This document shows positions 43,772 to 53,476 of a DNA stretch of 64,000 bases, piece by piece (position 1 is the first letter of the stretch; each line of letters starts with the position of its first letter). Source of the DNA: Paenibacillus sp. 1781tsa1 (lineage in GTDB: Bacteria > Bacillota > Bacilli > Paenibacillales > Paenibacillaceae). Below the pieces are notes generated by a model. The model was not told the origin of the DNA. It saw only the letters and a program-made list of their open reading frames with translations, and ran no database searches. A program made the position numbers and the translations under genes. Location: NCBI RefSeq assembly GCF_024159265.1, contig NZ_JAMYWY010000001.1:5518001-5582000 (forward strand). The letters run 5' to 3'.

Positions 43772-46700
43772 TTATCCGAATTCTTCAGCAGATACATGAC
43801 CTGCATCCTGTAATCGATGATGTTCTGAATCAAAATACGTGCCTTCCAGCAGGCCAATCAATGTGTTGGTAATCCGCACTTCAATGTAGTTATCCCCAGG
43901 AAGAAGCCATGATGTATCTCCCTTCCAGCGATACGGAGACCAGCATCGTACACCCAGACTATGTCCGTTCATCCGCACTTCCACCACATCCTGCACCCGC
44001 CAATCGCTGAATTCCAGTTCAAAATAGGTAACATCATCCCCAAGCTCATCCAGCCAGAACGTGCGTTTATAACTCATCTCTCCGGCAAAATGAGGATACA
44101 ACGGCTGCGGTTCATGTCCGATGCGAAGGGCTGTGTCAGACTCCCGCACGAGCGAAGCAATGCCTTCATGATGAAACTCCACCCCGAATCTCCCTTGCAG
44201 ATACAAGGGATCAACGATACCATCCTCATCTTTGGTCACCTGCACAATCACCGTCATTTCATTGAGACCGCTGTGTAGCCATTCCGTAATATCACAAGCG
44301 ATATTATTGTGGTCGGTTATTTCGATTGGATCGAATTGATCTATTTCAATTGGTTGCCCATTAATCTCCATCGACCAACTGCCAGAAATCGCCGCTTTAT
44401 CCATGAATAACAGGCATGCAGGCAACGCCGTTCTTAGCTCAAATGTGGTCGTATATCGGCACTCGATCGGATAAGCAACGGATGCTTTTTTCGGTGTGCC
44501 AAATACCTGACTAAACTGGACTGGCAGATGCTGCTGCTCCGATAATTCTGCCGCCTGATCAATAAACGGTTTCACAGCTACATGCTGGCTTTCCAGTATT
44601 ATTCCGTTAGCATTGGAGGCCTGGAGATGGAATTGTCCCATTCGCAGGACGTTAGGCTGCACCGTTTCCAGTCGCCATGGCCCTTCCGCAGGAATTCTGA
44701 TCTTAGTAGCTTGCTGCACTCCTGCCGAAACATCCGTTTTGAATGTCGAACCTATTTGGTCTGTGACATCAACCTTCGTTAGTACCGTCTCTACCTTCGC
44801 AGGTTGTAAAGTAAGGCGCACAGCATGCGCTTCGTAAGGCGCTAACCTTAGTGTGATGCACCATTCCCCGCCACTGCTCGTATACGGCAATGACTGAAGC
44901 TGTCCCGTCTCCAGATCGAGTCGTTCTGCCACGAGACAAGCTCCATCTGCCAGTTCCGTTCCATCCCACAGCTGTCTGGCGACCAGCTTCAATTGCCCCT
45001 TCAGCTCCAGACCCTCCTGATTGGTCAAGAAAACCATATGCTCCCCAGCTGACAATTGACGGGTATGCATTAACAAAGAAGCACTTTCCTCCTCCATGAT
45101 CCAGCAGATGGGTTCCGGCAATACCTGATCGAGCAGGAGAGAGATCAGTTCCAGTGAAAAGTCATCTCCGTGACCCGTTCCTGCGGGTAAGAAATACGCA
45201 TTGCCCTCCCCCTGATGCCACATGGATTCACGGTGATCATGATCAGTTGTCCCGCTTCGACCCCAGTACACTTCTTGCGGATGCTCGCCCGCACCAAAGA
45301 ACTGGGCAGCTTCATCTCCCACCGGACTTCCCGGCTGGATGGCAATATGCGGAGGCATCCCAACAGAAATGGCGGTTCCTCCCTGCTGAACGAATCGCTT
45401 CACCTGTTCCCAGGCCACTGACTCCAGATTCAGCATCGGTGGCAGAATCAGTACGTCATAACGGGCATCGCCGAGCTGAATGATGCCATCCTTTAAGTCA
45501 GCTTCAGCCAGCAATTCGGGATCAAGGTGGTCATAGTCACGTCTGTTTTCGAGCAGATGGGTAGTAATCCGCATCCAGTCCTTCGTCAGACGCTCCAGTT
45601 GGACCCGCTCAGCTTCGTCCTCGCCACTATACTCAAATCCATGCAGCGGATTGCCCATCAGACTCCAGAATGTCGTCGTTGGGTCAAGTACAGCAATACG
45701 AATGTCTGCTGCTCCGGTGCTCATGAGATAGCTCAACCGTCCGGTGTAATCCCCCAATTGCCGGAAATGCTTCCAGTAGGGATTCTGCAAAAATTGAGAC
45801 GGCGGTGCATCATGTTTCGCAAGCCCACCGATCGTATAGAAAAAGGCGTGAAAATTATAGAAATTGGTGCCCATGGCGGCCATGCGATCAATCATCCATT
45901 TTGCATCCTGTAACGTCATAGACCAGCCTACACTATGAAAACATTCAATCAGATTGCGGCTTCGGCCCAGTTGCCGGGCAAGCGAACTGACCATCTTGGG
46001 ATTGTCACGCATCTTTTGGCCATATCGTTCCAGAATCCACGATAAGGATCGTCCGATTTTCTCATGTGCCGAGTCACCACCTGGCATATGGCTGAATAAC
46101 TGGGTAGTCATCCGTACGCCAGGCACTTCAGCCGCATACTGGATTCCTGCTTCCTCACACCAGTCATGCACCTGTCTGTGATAGGACTCCCTGAGAAGCA
46201 GGTGCAGTGACTGATAGTAGTCATACCGAATCTGATGGGCGTCTGGAACATCACCATATAGCAGAGCCGGTAGCGAATCAATCAGACTATAACCACAACG
46301 CTCACTGAAATAACGGGGAAGCTGGGGTGACCAGGGGATACGGCCCAGCGGTGCGATCTCATCCGAGAACATGCCTTTGATTACACTTTCAAATCGATCT
46401 CCAACCGCTGATTTATAACGTTCATGTGTCAGCTCAATAAAACGACTCATCGCTTCCTTATGGCAAGGATCAACAAAGTTGCCGTAATATTTGAAATCAT
46501 CGATCTCCATCTCTTGAAATATAATCAACTCCCAATCACCCTCGGGCACATCCCACAACAATTGAAATGCTGTACGGTAGGTGAAAAAACGCTTGCGGTT
46601 ATACGATGTGAGTCCTGTTTCCTGATACACCTGATCCGTTTGAATATTACCGATTTTGCTGCGCAGATCGATCGATTCATGCCATAACCGTTTACCCTGT

Positions 46701-47125
46701 GCATCCTTGGGAATCGCCTTGGCAACCATTACTCGTCCCCATGGCAGCTCCAGATTCACAGCTTCTCCGCCCTGAACCATCAGTTGATGATGGACAAGCT
46801 CACGCTGCTTCGCTTCAGGGAAATCAAGGGTCACTTCCCCACCAGCCATCCCGCTTGGATATGGATACTCGTCATATAACCATACCTGCATGCCATGGTC
46901 GGCAGCTGCCCGCACTGCAACCCGCACCTTATCAAACCACGCTTCGGAGAGATAGGGAATTTGCAGTCCTTGACGTGGACAGATAAAGAATCCGCCCACA
47001 CCTTGCGCAGCCATCTCAGCCACCTGCCGCTTCATCTGACCTTCTTCCATATCCCCGTTCCAGAACCAAAAGGGATGAACCCGGTACTGCGCCTCGGGAT
47101 TACTAAATGCATCCCCGTTCCACAT
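43772..47125 (-). CDS. GH106-like glycosyl hydrolase, putative alpha-L-rhamnosidase
   Basis: A 1,117-residue cytoplasmic enzyme. The N-terminus NPEAQYRVHPFWFWNGDMEEGQMKRQ splits as the family's FWFWNG signature with VGGFFICPRQGL and VWLYDEYPYPSGMAGG following; the (beta/alpha)8-type region runs to about 600, then beta-sandwich domains, the last with FELEFSDWRVQDVVEVRMNG and LPGDNYIEVRITN like galactose-binding modules. This resembles GH106 rhamnosidases. It fits rhamnogalacturonan breakdown. It lies 44 bp after the binding-protein gene. Catalytic Glu residues cannot be assigned with certainty. Confidence 0.7.
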   Translation of the reverse strand: MWNGDAFSNPEAQYRVHPFWFWNGDMEEGQMKRQVAEMAAQGVGGFFICPRQGLQIPYLSEAWFDKVRVAVRAAADHGMQVWLYDEYPYPSGMAGGEVTLDFPEAKQRELVHHQLMVQGGEAVNLELPWGRVMVAKAIPKDAQGKRLWHESIDLRSKIGNIQTDQVYQETGLTSYNRKRFFTYRTAFQLLWDVPEGDWELIIFQEMEIDDFKYYGNFVDPCHKEAMSRFIELTHERYKSAVGDRFESVIKGMFSDEIAPLGRIPWSPQLPRYFSERCGYSLIDSLPALLYGDVPDAHQIRYDYYQSLHLLLRESYHRQVHDWCEEAGIQYAAEVPGVRMTTQLFSHMPGGDSAHEKIGRSLSWILERYGQKMRDNPKMVSSLARQLGRSRNLIECFHSVGWSMTLQDAKWMIDRMAAMGTNFYNFHAFFYTIGGLAKHDAPPSQFLQNPYWKHFRQLGDYTGRLSYLMSTGAADIRIAVLDPTTTFWSLMGNPLHGFEYSGEDEAERVQLERLTKDWMRITTHLLENRRDYDHLDPELLAEADLKDGIIQLGDARYDVLILPPMLNLESVAWEQVKRFVQQGGTAISVGMPPHIAIQPGSPVGDEAAQFFGAGEHPQEVYWGRSGTTDHDHRESMWHQGEGNAYFLPAGTGHGDDFSLELISLLLDQVLPEPICWIMEEESASLLMHTRQLSAGEHMVFLTNQEGLELKGQLKLVARQLWDGTELADGACLVAERLDLETGQLQSLPYTSSGGEWCITLRLAPYEAHAVRLTLQPAKVETVLTKVDVTDQIGSTFKTDVSAGVQQATKIRIPAEGPWRLETVQPNVLRMGQFHLQASNANGIILESQHVAVKPFIDQAAELSEQQHLPVQFSQVFGTPKKASVAYPIECRYTTTFELRTALPACLLFMDKAAISGSWSMEINGQPIEIDQFDPIEITDHNNIACDITEWLHSGLNEMTVIVQVTKDEDGIVDPLYLQGRFGVEFHHEGIASLVRESDTALRIGHEPQPLYPHFAGEMSYKRTFWLDELGDDVTYFELEFSDWRVQDVVEVRMNGHSLGVRCWSPYRWKGDTSWLLPGDNYIEVRITNTLIGLLEGTYFDSEHHRLQDAGHVSAEEFG

Positions 47126-47169
47126 GTCGCCTTCCTCCCTGCCTGTTCAAGAGTATCGTTGGTCTCCAA

Positions 47170-48675
47170 CTACTTCAGTGCAGCGTACAGTTCATTGACT
47201 TCTTTCACATAATCGTCTCCACCGTTGTTCTTCCACAGGGCAACCGCATCTTCGAATCCTTTCTCATCAATCTGTCCTACAATATATTTGATCCGTGCAT
47301 CATTAATGATATTATCCAGCTGCGGTCCTTTCTGGGCGTAGACATCCGAAATCAGCGGTTCGCCAGGATTAGCAATGACAATCTCTTCATTGGCTTTCTG
47401 CACCTGTGCAACTTTTTCACGGACAGGTGTCTGTTGCACGCGAAGTGTTTTGTCCTCCGGCACAAACATCAATATCTGATTCAAGCCCTGCAGATCGCGG
47501 AGGGCAAGCTTGTCAGTGGAAGGGATGATATAGTTTTCTTTTTTCTCATACTGTTTGCCTTCCAGTCCATTCCCAAGCAGCGCCTGCAATTCTGGTTCAT
47601 TGAGTTGATCCAGGAAACGCAGTACCTTCTTCAGTTCCTCTTCCGTTTTGACACTGCCTTTGGAGATGGCAATCATTCCGGAATATCCGGACGTTGGCAT
47701 ATCACGCAGCCCCTTCGGACCTTCCATGGCTTGCAGCACATCGACACGTCCTGTCGCATTCGGATCTTTATCCAGTATCTTCTGATCCATACGCTGTGCG
47801 TTATCTGCTACATCCACCATGACACCCGCTTGCCCATTCACAAATGGATCAGGCAGTTTCGTTGCATCCATGACGGCAAAGTCCTTGTTCACCAGACCCT
47901 CACTGTAGATCTGGCGGAAAAATTTCAGGGCTTCCATGTATTCTGGTGTCTCATGCGCAGGGATTAGCCCTCCGTTGCCATCCTCTCCCCATTTGTTGGG
48001 GGCACCGAACCATACCTGCATGTTATCCCATGGGCCCGTGAATTTGCTGGCTACCAGACCGTACGTATCATCCTTTCCGTTACCGTCCGGATCATCCTTC
48101 GTGAACGCTTTCAATACATTGTAAAATTCATCAATCGTCTTCGGCTCTTCCAGCCCCAGATTCTCCAGCCAGTCCTTACGGATAGTCACCCCATTACGTC
48201 CTAGAGGGCGAGCCCGATAAATCCCATACGTTTTGCCATCGATAGAGGCATTATTGGTGATGATTTCATTCATCTGGCTCAGATTCGGATAGTCCTTCAG
48301 ATAAGGACCCAGTTCCCAGAATGCCCCTGTCCGGGCTGCATTGATAAAGCTTGGGGATTTCCCCAATACGACCATAATTTGTGGAAGTTTGCCTGAAGCC
48401 AGTGTGATATTGAATTTGTCCTCATAGGAACTGCTCGGCACCCATTGTAGATTAACATCAACCTTGGTCAATTCCTCCAGCTTCTGAATCACAGGGCTGT
48501 TGTCCGGCGGATTCTCCGCTTCAAAGTTCGGCAGCATAATCGTGAGCTGATCGGTGCCACCCGCAGCGCTTCCTGAATCTGCCTTGTCCGTGGAGCATGC
48601 GCCCAGAATTGTACTAAGTACCAGTGACGCAGAGAGCAGCAGTGCCCCTTTTTTGAATCCCGTTTTTTGTCCCAT
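47170..48675 (-). CDS. extracellular solute-binding lipoprotein of an ABC transporter
   Basis: A 501-residue lipoprotein that captures an oligosaccharide outside the cell. The signal peptide is LLLSASLVLSTILGAC with the lipobox Cys at about 27, followed by STDKADSGSAAGGTDQ. The rest has the LipO/YtcQ family pattern (LTIMLPNFEAENPPDNSPVIQ split by family motifs, and WEEDGNGGLIPAHETPEYMEALKFF-type segments). It sits 18 bp after the second permease gene. The likely ligand is a rhamnogalacturonan fragment, inferred from the neighbours. Confidence 0.88.
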   Translation of the reverse strand: MGQKTGFKKGALLLSASLVLSTILGACSTDKADSGSAAGGTDQLTIMLPNFEAENPPDNSPVIQKLEELTKVDVNLQWVPSSSYEDKFNITLASGKLPQIMVVLGKSPSFINAARTGAFWELGPYLKDYPNLSQMNEIITNNASIDGKTYGIYRARPLGRNGVTIRKDWLENLGLEEPKTIDEFYNVLKAFTKDDPDGNGKDDTYGLVASKFTGPWDNMQVWFGAPNKWGEDGNGGLIPAHETPEYMEALKFFRQIYSEGLVNKDFAVMDATKLPDPFVNGQAGVMVDVADNAQRMDQKILDKDPNATGRVDVLQAMEGPKGLRDMPTSGYSGMIAISKGSVKTEEELKKVLRFLDQLNEPELQALLGNGLEGKQYEKKENYIIPSTDKLALRDLQGLNQILMFVPEDKTLRVQQTPVREKVAQVQKANEEIVIANPGEPLISDVYAQKGPQLDNIINDARIKYIVGQIDEKGFEDAVALWKNNGGDDYVKEVNELYAALK

Positions 48676-48693
48676 ACGTTCTCCCCCTTGGCT

Positions 48694-49581
48694 TTAGCCT
48701 TTGATTGAACCTAACATGACACCTTTGGCAAAATGCTTCTGCAAAAACGGATACACCAGCAAAATTGGAATGGTACCTACAACGATTACCGCCATTTTGA
48801 TCGACTGCTCTGGTGGCTGTACAAAATTGGGGTCCATGTTCGCCATATCTCCGACACTGGCTTGCGAGAGCAATACGATCTGTCTCAACATGACTTGTAA
48901 CGGCCATTTGTCACTGTCGGAAATGTACAGAAGTGCCGAGAAAAAGTTATTCCAATGTCCCACGGCGTAAAACAAGGCAAACGTAGCAATGACCGGCTTT
49001 GATAAAGGCAGTACAATTCGCCACAGCACGCCGAGATCCGAACAGCCATCGATGCGGGCCGCTTCCTCCAGCCCGGGCGGCATTTGCTGAAAAAAGTTTT
49101 TGACTACTATTAAGTTAAAAGCGCTGATCGCGCCAGGAAGCATAAGGGCCCAGTAAGAATCGAGCAGTCCCAGTCCACGAATAACGAGATACGTCGGGAT
49201 CATGCCACCACCGAATAACATTGAGAAGATCACCATGTTCATCATGACGTTACGGCCCCAGAAGTCACTTCTGGATAGGGGATAGGCCATCGTCAGGGTG
49301 AAGAACAGATTCACCAGTGTACCTGCCACTGTGATGAAGATGGAAACGCCAATGCTGCGAAAGATCGTGGAAGAAGAGAAAATATACTCATATGCACTGA
49401 AGGAAAACACCTTCGGAATAAGGAAAAAACTCCGTTCGGTGATCTCGGCTTCCGTTGCGAAAGAATTCCCTATAATATACAGGAAAGGAAGGACAGTTAA
49501 TATGCCCAGAATCCCCAGCATGGCGTAATTGAAGATATCAAATACCTTGCCGGCAGGGCTGTTGTATAGACGGCTGTTCAT
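48694..49581 (-). CDS. carbohydrate ABC transporter permease (LplC/YtcP type)
   Basis: A 295-residue permease with six hydrophobic segments and the cytoplasmic EAA loop EEAARIDGCSDLGVLWRIVLP at about 195-215 (first 20 residues quoted only in part by family convention). N-terminal IFNYAMLGILGILTVLPFLYIIGNSF is typical of LplC. It is 12 bp after the first permease. It works with a separate ATPase, since none is encoded here. Confidence 0.9.
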   Translation of the reverse strand: MNSRLYNSPAGKVFDIFNYAMLGILGILTVLPFLYIIGNSFATEAEITERSFFLIPKVFSFSAYEYIFSSSTIFRSIGVSIFITVAGTLVNLFFTLTMAYPLSRSDFWGRNVMMNMVIFSMLFGGGMIPTYLVIRGLGLLDSYWALMLPGAISAFNLIVVKNFFQQMPPGLEEAARIDGCSDLGVLWRIVLPLSKPVIATFALFYAVGHWNNFFSALLYISDSDKWPLQVMLRQIVLLSQASVGDMANMDPNFVQPPEQSIKMAVIVVGTIPILLVYPFLQKHFAKGVMLGSIKG

Positions 49582-49593
49582 GGGCGCTCCTCC

Positions 49594-50577
49594 TTAATAA
49601 ATTCCGGGGTGACCGAATTTTTTCGCAAGTTTATTACTGCCAAGCACCAGAATGATGCCCACCACAGACTTGAATAGTCCAACAGCGGTACTGTAACTGA
49701 AAGCCCCTTGCGTAATCCCCACCGTGTACACATACGTATCAAATACGTCTGCGACATCCCGGTTGAGGGAATTGGTCATCAGATAGATCTGCTCAAATCC
49801 GGTATCCAGAAAATTCCCCAGTCTGAGAATGAGCAAGATGACTATGGTCGTACGAATCGCGGGAAGCGTAATATGCCACATTCGCCGCAATCGTCCTGCT
49901 CCATCCACAATGGAGGCTTCATACTGTTCCGTATCCACACCTGCGAGGGCCGCCAGGAAGATAATTGTGCCCCACCCCATCTCTTTCCACATCATCTGAA
50001 CAATAATGAGTGGTCGGAACGAACCCGGACTGGAGAGCACATCAATAGGTTTGCCTGTAATCCAGGCGATCAGATCATATAAGACTCCGCCCTGCGGGGT
50101 CAGAAACACGTACGTGATACTCGCGATAATCACCATGGATACAAAGTGGGGTACATAGACCAGCGTTTGAATGGTTCTTTTGAAGAATGCGACCCGAATT
50201 TCATTTAATAACAAAGCGATAATGATGGGTGCCGGGAAAAAGAAGATCAGATCATACAGCGCAAGGACCAGCGTATTGCGTAATAGTCGGAAGAAGTCCG
50301 GGTTGGAGAAAAAGTTCGTAAAGTTCTCCAGCCCCACCCAGTTGCTCTCCCGGATGCCCAGAAAAGGCTGGTAGTCCTGAAAAGCAATGATGATTCCCCA
50401 CATGGGCAAGTATTTAAAGATGACAAAGTACAAAAAGCCGGGAAGCACAAGCACATATAACCATTTGTTTCGTTGGATCTGCCTTTTCCAGTTCGACTCT
50501 CGTCTCATTGGCCTTGTTGTCATATCCGCTTGAGCAGTTGCCGTGGCGTTGGTATTCCAGTTCGTCTTCCCGTTCAT
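49594..50577 (-). CDS. carbohydrate ABC transporter permease (LplB type)
   Basis: A 327-residue permease with six membrane segments and the EAA loop EQYEASIVDGAGRLRRMWHI near residue 220. Start ATG 50577 has GGGGAG at 5 bases; the GTG three bases earlier is too close to it. The N-terminal 35 residues are polar, rich in Asn and Thr, before WLYVLVLPGFLYFVIF. It leads the transporter operon and follows the AraC regulator with a gap holding a terminator and a cre-like site. Confidence 0.88.
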   Translation of the reverse strand: MNGKTNWNTNATATAQADMTTRPMRRESNWKRQIQRNKWLYVLVLPGFLYFVIFKYLPMWGIIIAFQDYQPFLGIRESNWVGLENFTNFFSNPDFFRLLRNTLVLALYDLIFFFPAPIIIALLLNEIRVAFFKRTIQTLVYVPHFVSMVIIASITYVFLTPQGGVLYDLIAWITGKPIDVLSSPGSFRPLIIVQMMWKEMGWGTIIFLAALAGVDTEQYEASIVDGAGRLRRMWHITLPAIRTTIVILLILRLGNFLDTGFEQIYLMTNSLNRDVADVFDTYVYTVGITQGAFSYSTAVGLFKSVVGIILVLGSNKLAKKFGHPGIY

Positions 50578-50599
50578 CACGTCTCCCCTTCCACAACGT

Positions 50600-50613
50600 T
50601 GTAAGCGTTATCA
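50600..50613 (-). promoter_or_regulatory. possible CcpA (cre) site before the permease operon
   Basis: On the minus strand TGATAACGCTTACA differs from the consensus TGWAAACGNTWNCA at one position. It lies 23 bases before the first permease start, which would suit catabolite repression by blocking elongation or initiation. The promoter itself is not clear. Confidence 0.45.
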
Positions 50614-50790
50614 ATAAACCTGATACTCAGACTATACAGCCCCTCAGTTTCCGGCAACCTTCATTTTTTGCATGGCTACGATATGATGGTCGGGAAGCCC
50701 GCTATAACGCCATTCTTCCTTGATATTGGACATATCGTAGCAGGTAGAATTGCACATTTTTGCGGCTTTATCCTTCTTTGTATCAGGGTA

Positions 50791-50829
50791 AAAAAAGAAA
50801 AAAACGACATCCGCTAAAGCTGGATGCCG
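50791..50829 (-). terminator. terminator after the AraC-type regulator gene
   Basis: CGGCATCC and GGATGTCG pair around AGCTTTAG(C), followed by a T-rich run of 13 on the minus strand. Confidence 0.87.
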
Positions 50830-50855
50830 GTCAGAAATGACAGACGGATGAACGG

Positions 50856-53261
50856 TTATTGTCCGAACCATTTTTCACGGTACTGACTCGGGGTAACTCC
50901 CTCCTGTTTCTTGAAGATCCGATTAAAATAACTATGCTGATATCCTACAGCCACGGCAACATCATTGATTTTCATCGTTGTCTCCCGTAACAATTGCTTC
51001 GCTGCATCCATTCTCACACGTGTCAGATAATCAATAAAATTAATGCCTGATACCTGTTTGAATGCCTTGCTCAGTGCATAAGGTGTCATCTGCTCCATGT
51101 CAGCGCAGTTTTCCAGCGAAATATCGCTGCGATAATGCGTATCAATATACAACATCGTTCGTTCCACCACCTGTTTCAGGGGTTCCTGGGATCGTGCTTC
51201 GATCTCTTGGATATACGGTGTGAATACCTCATTCATCATCCACTGTCTCATCTGAACAGGTTCACGAATACCGGATAGCCGTTCATACATGTTGCAACCA
51301 CCAAACAGCTTATAAGGTGTGACCCCCGTTTGCAGCATCATGTGCTGAATACTGCCGAGCAATTGCAGCATCATCTGCTGCACCTGAAATTCGGTACTGC
51401 CCGTCCGCGTGATCTCACTCATGAATTGTTCCAGCACACGTTCCGCTTCGACTTGCTTGCCCAGCCTGATCGCCTGTAGCAACTCACGTTCCAGCCCAAG
51501 CGGATAGGAAGCTGCTTCGTTTCTACGGAAACACTCCTCATCCTCCAGATCGAGAATCTGACTTCCTTCCTCCACACTGCGATATGCCACGGCCTGTTCC
51601 ATCTCGACGAATCGTCCGGGCAGTTCCTGAAGTGAAGCTGCTGGGCGACTGATCATCAAGGTCACCTTCATTTTGAGTGTTCGTCCAATGACCTCAACGA
51701 GCTCCTGTCCCCATAACATCGCTTGTGACTTCACAGCTTCATCCTGAGGAGCGATCACAAGCATGGCGGAAGACAGGTCATGAAAGTTCATGACACTGAT
51801 CTGCCTGAAATAATTTTTCGCCACTTCCTGTGTAATATTCACTGCTGCAAAGGTGACCAAACCCGTATCCTGGCTTCCAAACCTGCCTTGCAGCTGCTCG
51901 TACCCCGTAAAATACATCTGCACCAGCAAATACTGCTGACCCTCCAGCTCAAATCCGAGATGACGCATGCGCTGCTGAAGATCCTGCTCGTTATAGGCAT
52001 ATAGATGTCCCTGTACAAGTTGTAGGACAAAGCTGTCGCGCAGATGGGGAAGCTGCTCCTGCAACTGGCGATGTGCCGTTACACTGCGGGAGGTCAGTTC
52101 GTTCCATTGTTGCTCCAGCAGCTCAAACTCGTCCAGCTTTGCGTCGGTTGGCGTTGTGTCATTTCGGCCAGGCGTAAGCAGATGCAGCATTCGCGCTACA
52201 GGCGAATAGATGCGACGGGAGGCAAACCAGGATAACAACAATCCCAGGATGAGACTGCCTGCACTCGCAATGACGATGATTTTGGATACCAGCTTGACTG
52301 GCGAAGTGACTGAGGTCAAAGGTGCTGCGGAGACGTACGTCCAGTCCGAATCAATCCGACTCAACGAGCCATACGAGACAGAATAGGTCTGATCCTCATA
52401 TCGGAACAGGAATGAGCGGTTATCGGCATGCAGGGCCACTTCTTTTTTTAGCTGCTGTTCAAAAGCAGAAGTCTCCCCCGCCGTTCCCGGATTCCCTGTA
52501 ACCAGTGTGTTGCCTTCCTGATCCATAAGGAACGTTAAACCTTCATCATAAGGAGTAAGCGTTTTCAATAAACTAGCGACTTTCTCGTTATCCAGCGTAA
52601 TAATCAGTGCACCAAATGGATTCATGCTCTCCCCTGGGATCTTATGTACGAGAACAAGTGCATTGCCTGCATCCGTATGCAGTAGACTATTGTTGGTCGA
52701 AGGGGCGGTATCTCGGTTGATGCCCGAAACCCAGTCTGTCCAGTACACGTGGTTGCCTATGGAGAGATAACGATCATACGCTTGTACTTTGGCATCATCA
52801 TTCAACTCGTTATAATCCCGATTAAACAAGATCGGCTTCGGTTCCTGCAAATATAGCTGTGCTGACTTGATCAACGGATGGGATCCTTGTAGTACATATA
52901 ATGTAGTGACAATCTCCTGCGTTTCATTAAAATAATACACAAAATCCAGCGTTCGTAACGCATTGCCAAACCTCGGTTCAAAAGCCCAATGAGATAAGTT
53001 CATCTCCAGATAGGCCAGTTGATCATCCACATTGCGTGCCCGATTCTCGATCTGGTTCTGATGCATCCGATTGAATTCGATCTCCATCCGGCCAACCACC
53101 TGTTGATACATCACGATACCTGTGATTAACCCGGGAATACTGGCAATGAGTAAAATAAGCATCAGGCTGTTTCGATAAAATCGTCCTTTATGTCTTCCCG
53201 CTTTGAAATCGGATAACCGCTTGAATCTGCCCAATATTCGATCATTCCTAGTCGGTTCCAT
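50856..53261 (-). CDS. membrane-bound AraC-family transcriptional regulator (sensor type)
   Basis: An 801-residue one-component sensor, a type common in Paenibacillus sugar loci. A membrane segment at about 29-50 (NSLMLILLIASIPGLITGIV) and a second at about 300-320 (KIIVIASAGSLILGLLLSWF) enclose an extracellular dCache-like domain of about 250 residues. A cytoplasmic coil and linker lead to the C-terminal AraC/XylS HTH pair (ISLENCADMEQMTPYALSKAF and MKINDVAVAVGYQHSYFNRIF, the second signature). ATG 53261 has AGGTGAG upstream. It precedes the ABC permeases on the same strand and probably activates them. Confidence 0.88.
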   Translation of the reverse strand: MEPTRNDRILGRFKRLSDFKAGRHKGRFYRNSLMLILLIASIPGLITGIVMYQQVVGRMEIEFNRMHQNQIENRARNVDDQLAYLEMNLSHWAFEPRFGNALRTLDFVYYFNETQEIVTTLYVLQGSHPLIKSAQLYLQEPKPILFNRDYNELNDDAKVQAYDRYLSIGNHVYWTDWVSGINRDTAPSTNNSLLHTDAGNALVLVHKIPGESMNPFGALIITLDNEKVASLLKTLTPYDEGLTFLMDQEGNTLVTGNPGTAGETSAFEQQLKKEVALHADNRSFLFRYEDQTYSVSYGSLSRIDSDWTYVSAAPLTSVTSPVKLVSKIIVIASAGSLILGLLLSWFASRRIYSPVARMLHLLTPGRNDTTPTDAKLDEFELLEQQWNELTSRSVTAHRQLQEQLPHLRDSFVLQLVQGHLYAYNEQDLQQRMRHLGFELEGQQYLLVQMYFTGYEQLQGRFGSQDTGLVTFAAVNITQEVAKNYFRQISVMNFHDLSSAMLVIAPQDEAVKSQAMLWGQELVEVIGRTLKMKVTLMISRPAASLQELPGRFVEMEQAVAYRSVEEGSQILDLEDEECFRRNEAASYPLGLERELLQAIRLGKQVEAERVLEQFMSEITRTGSTEFQVQQMMLQLLGSIQHMMLQTGVTPYKLFGGCNMYERLSGIREPVQMRQWMMNEVFTPYIQEIEARSQEPLKQVVERTMLYIDTHYRSDISLENCADMEQMTPYALSKAFKQVSGINFIDYLTRVRMDAAKQLLRETTMKINDVAVAVGYQHSYFNRIFKKQEGVTPSQYREKWFGQ

Positions 53262-53476
53262 CGCTACTCACCTGCCTGCTTGCATCGGGTCTGACTGTCA
53301 TGGAAACTTCCTCAACTCCCTTGAGAATATATGGATGAAATCCTTTTCTTGTATTATACGCACAATCCTCAGGTGAATGAAACGTTCTGTAACCGATCAT
53401 TTTTTTAACCAATGTTTTATTAACATGACAAAATGGATTACAATGAGATAAAGCAAACATCAAGGAGGACTTTTTA

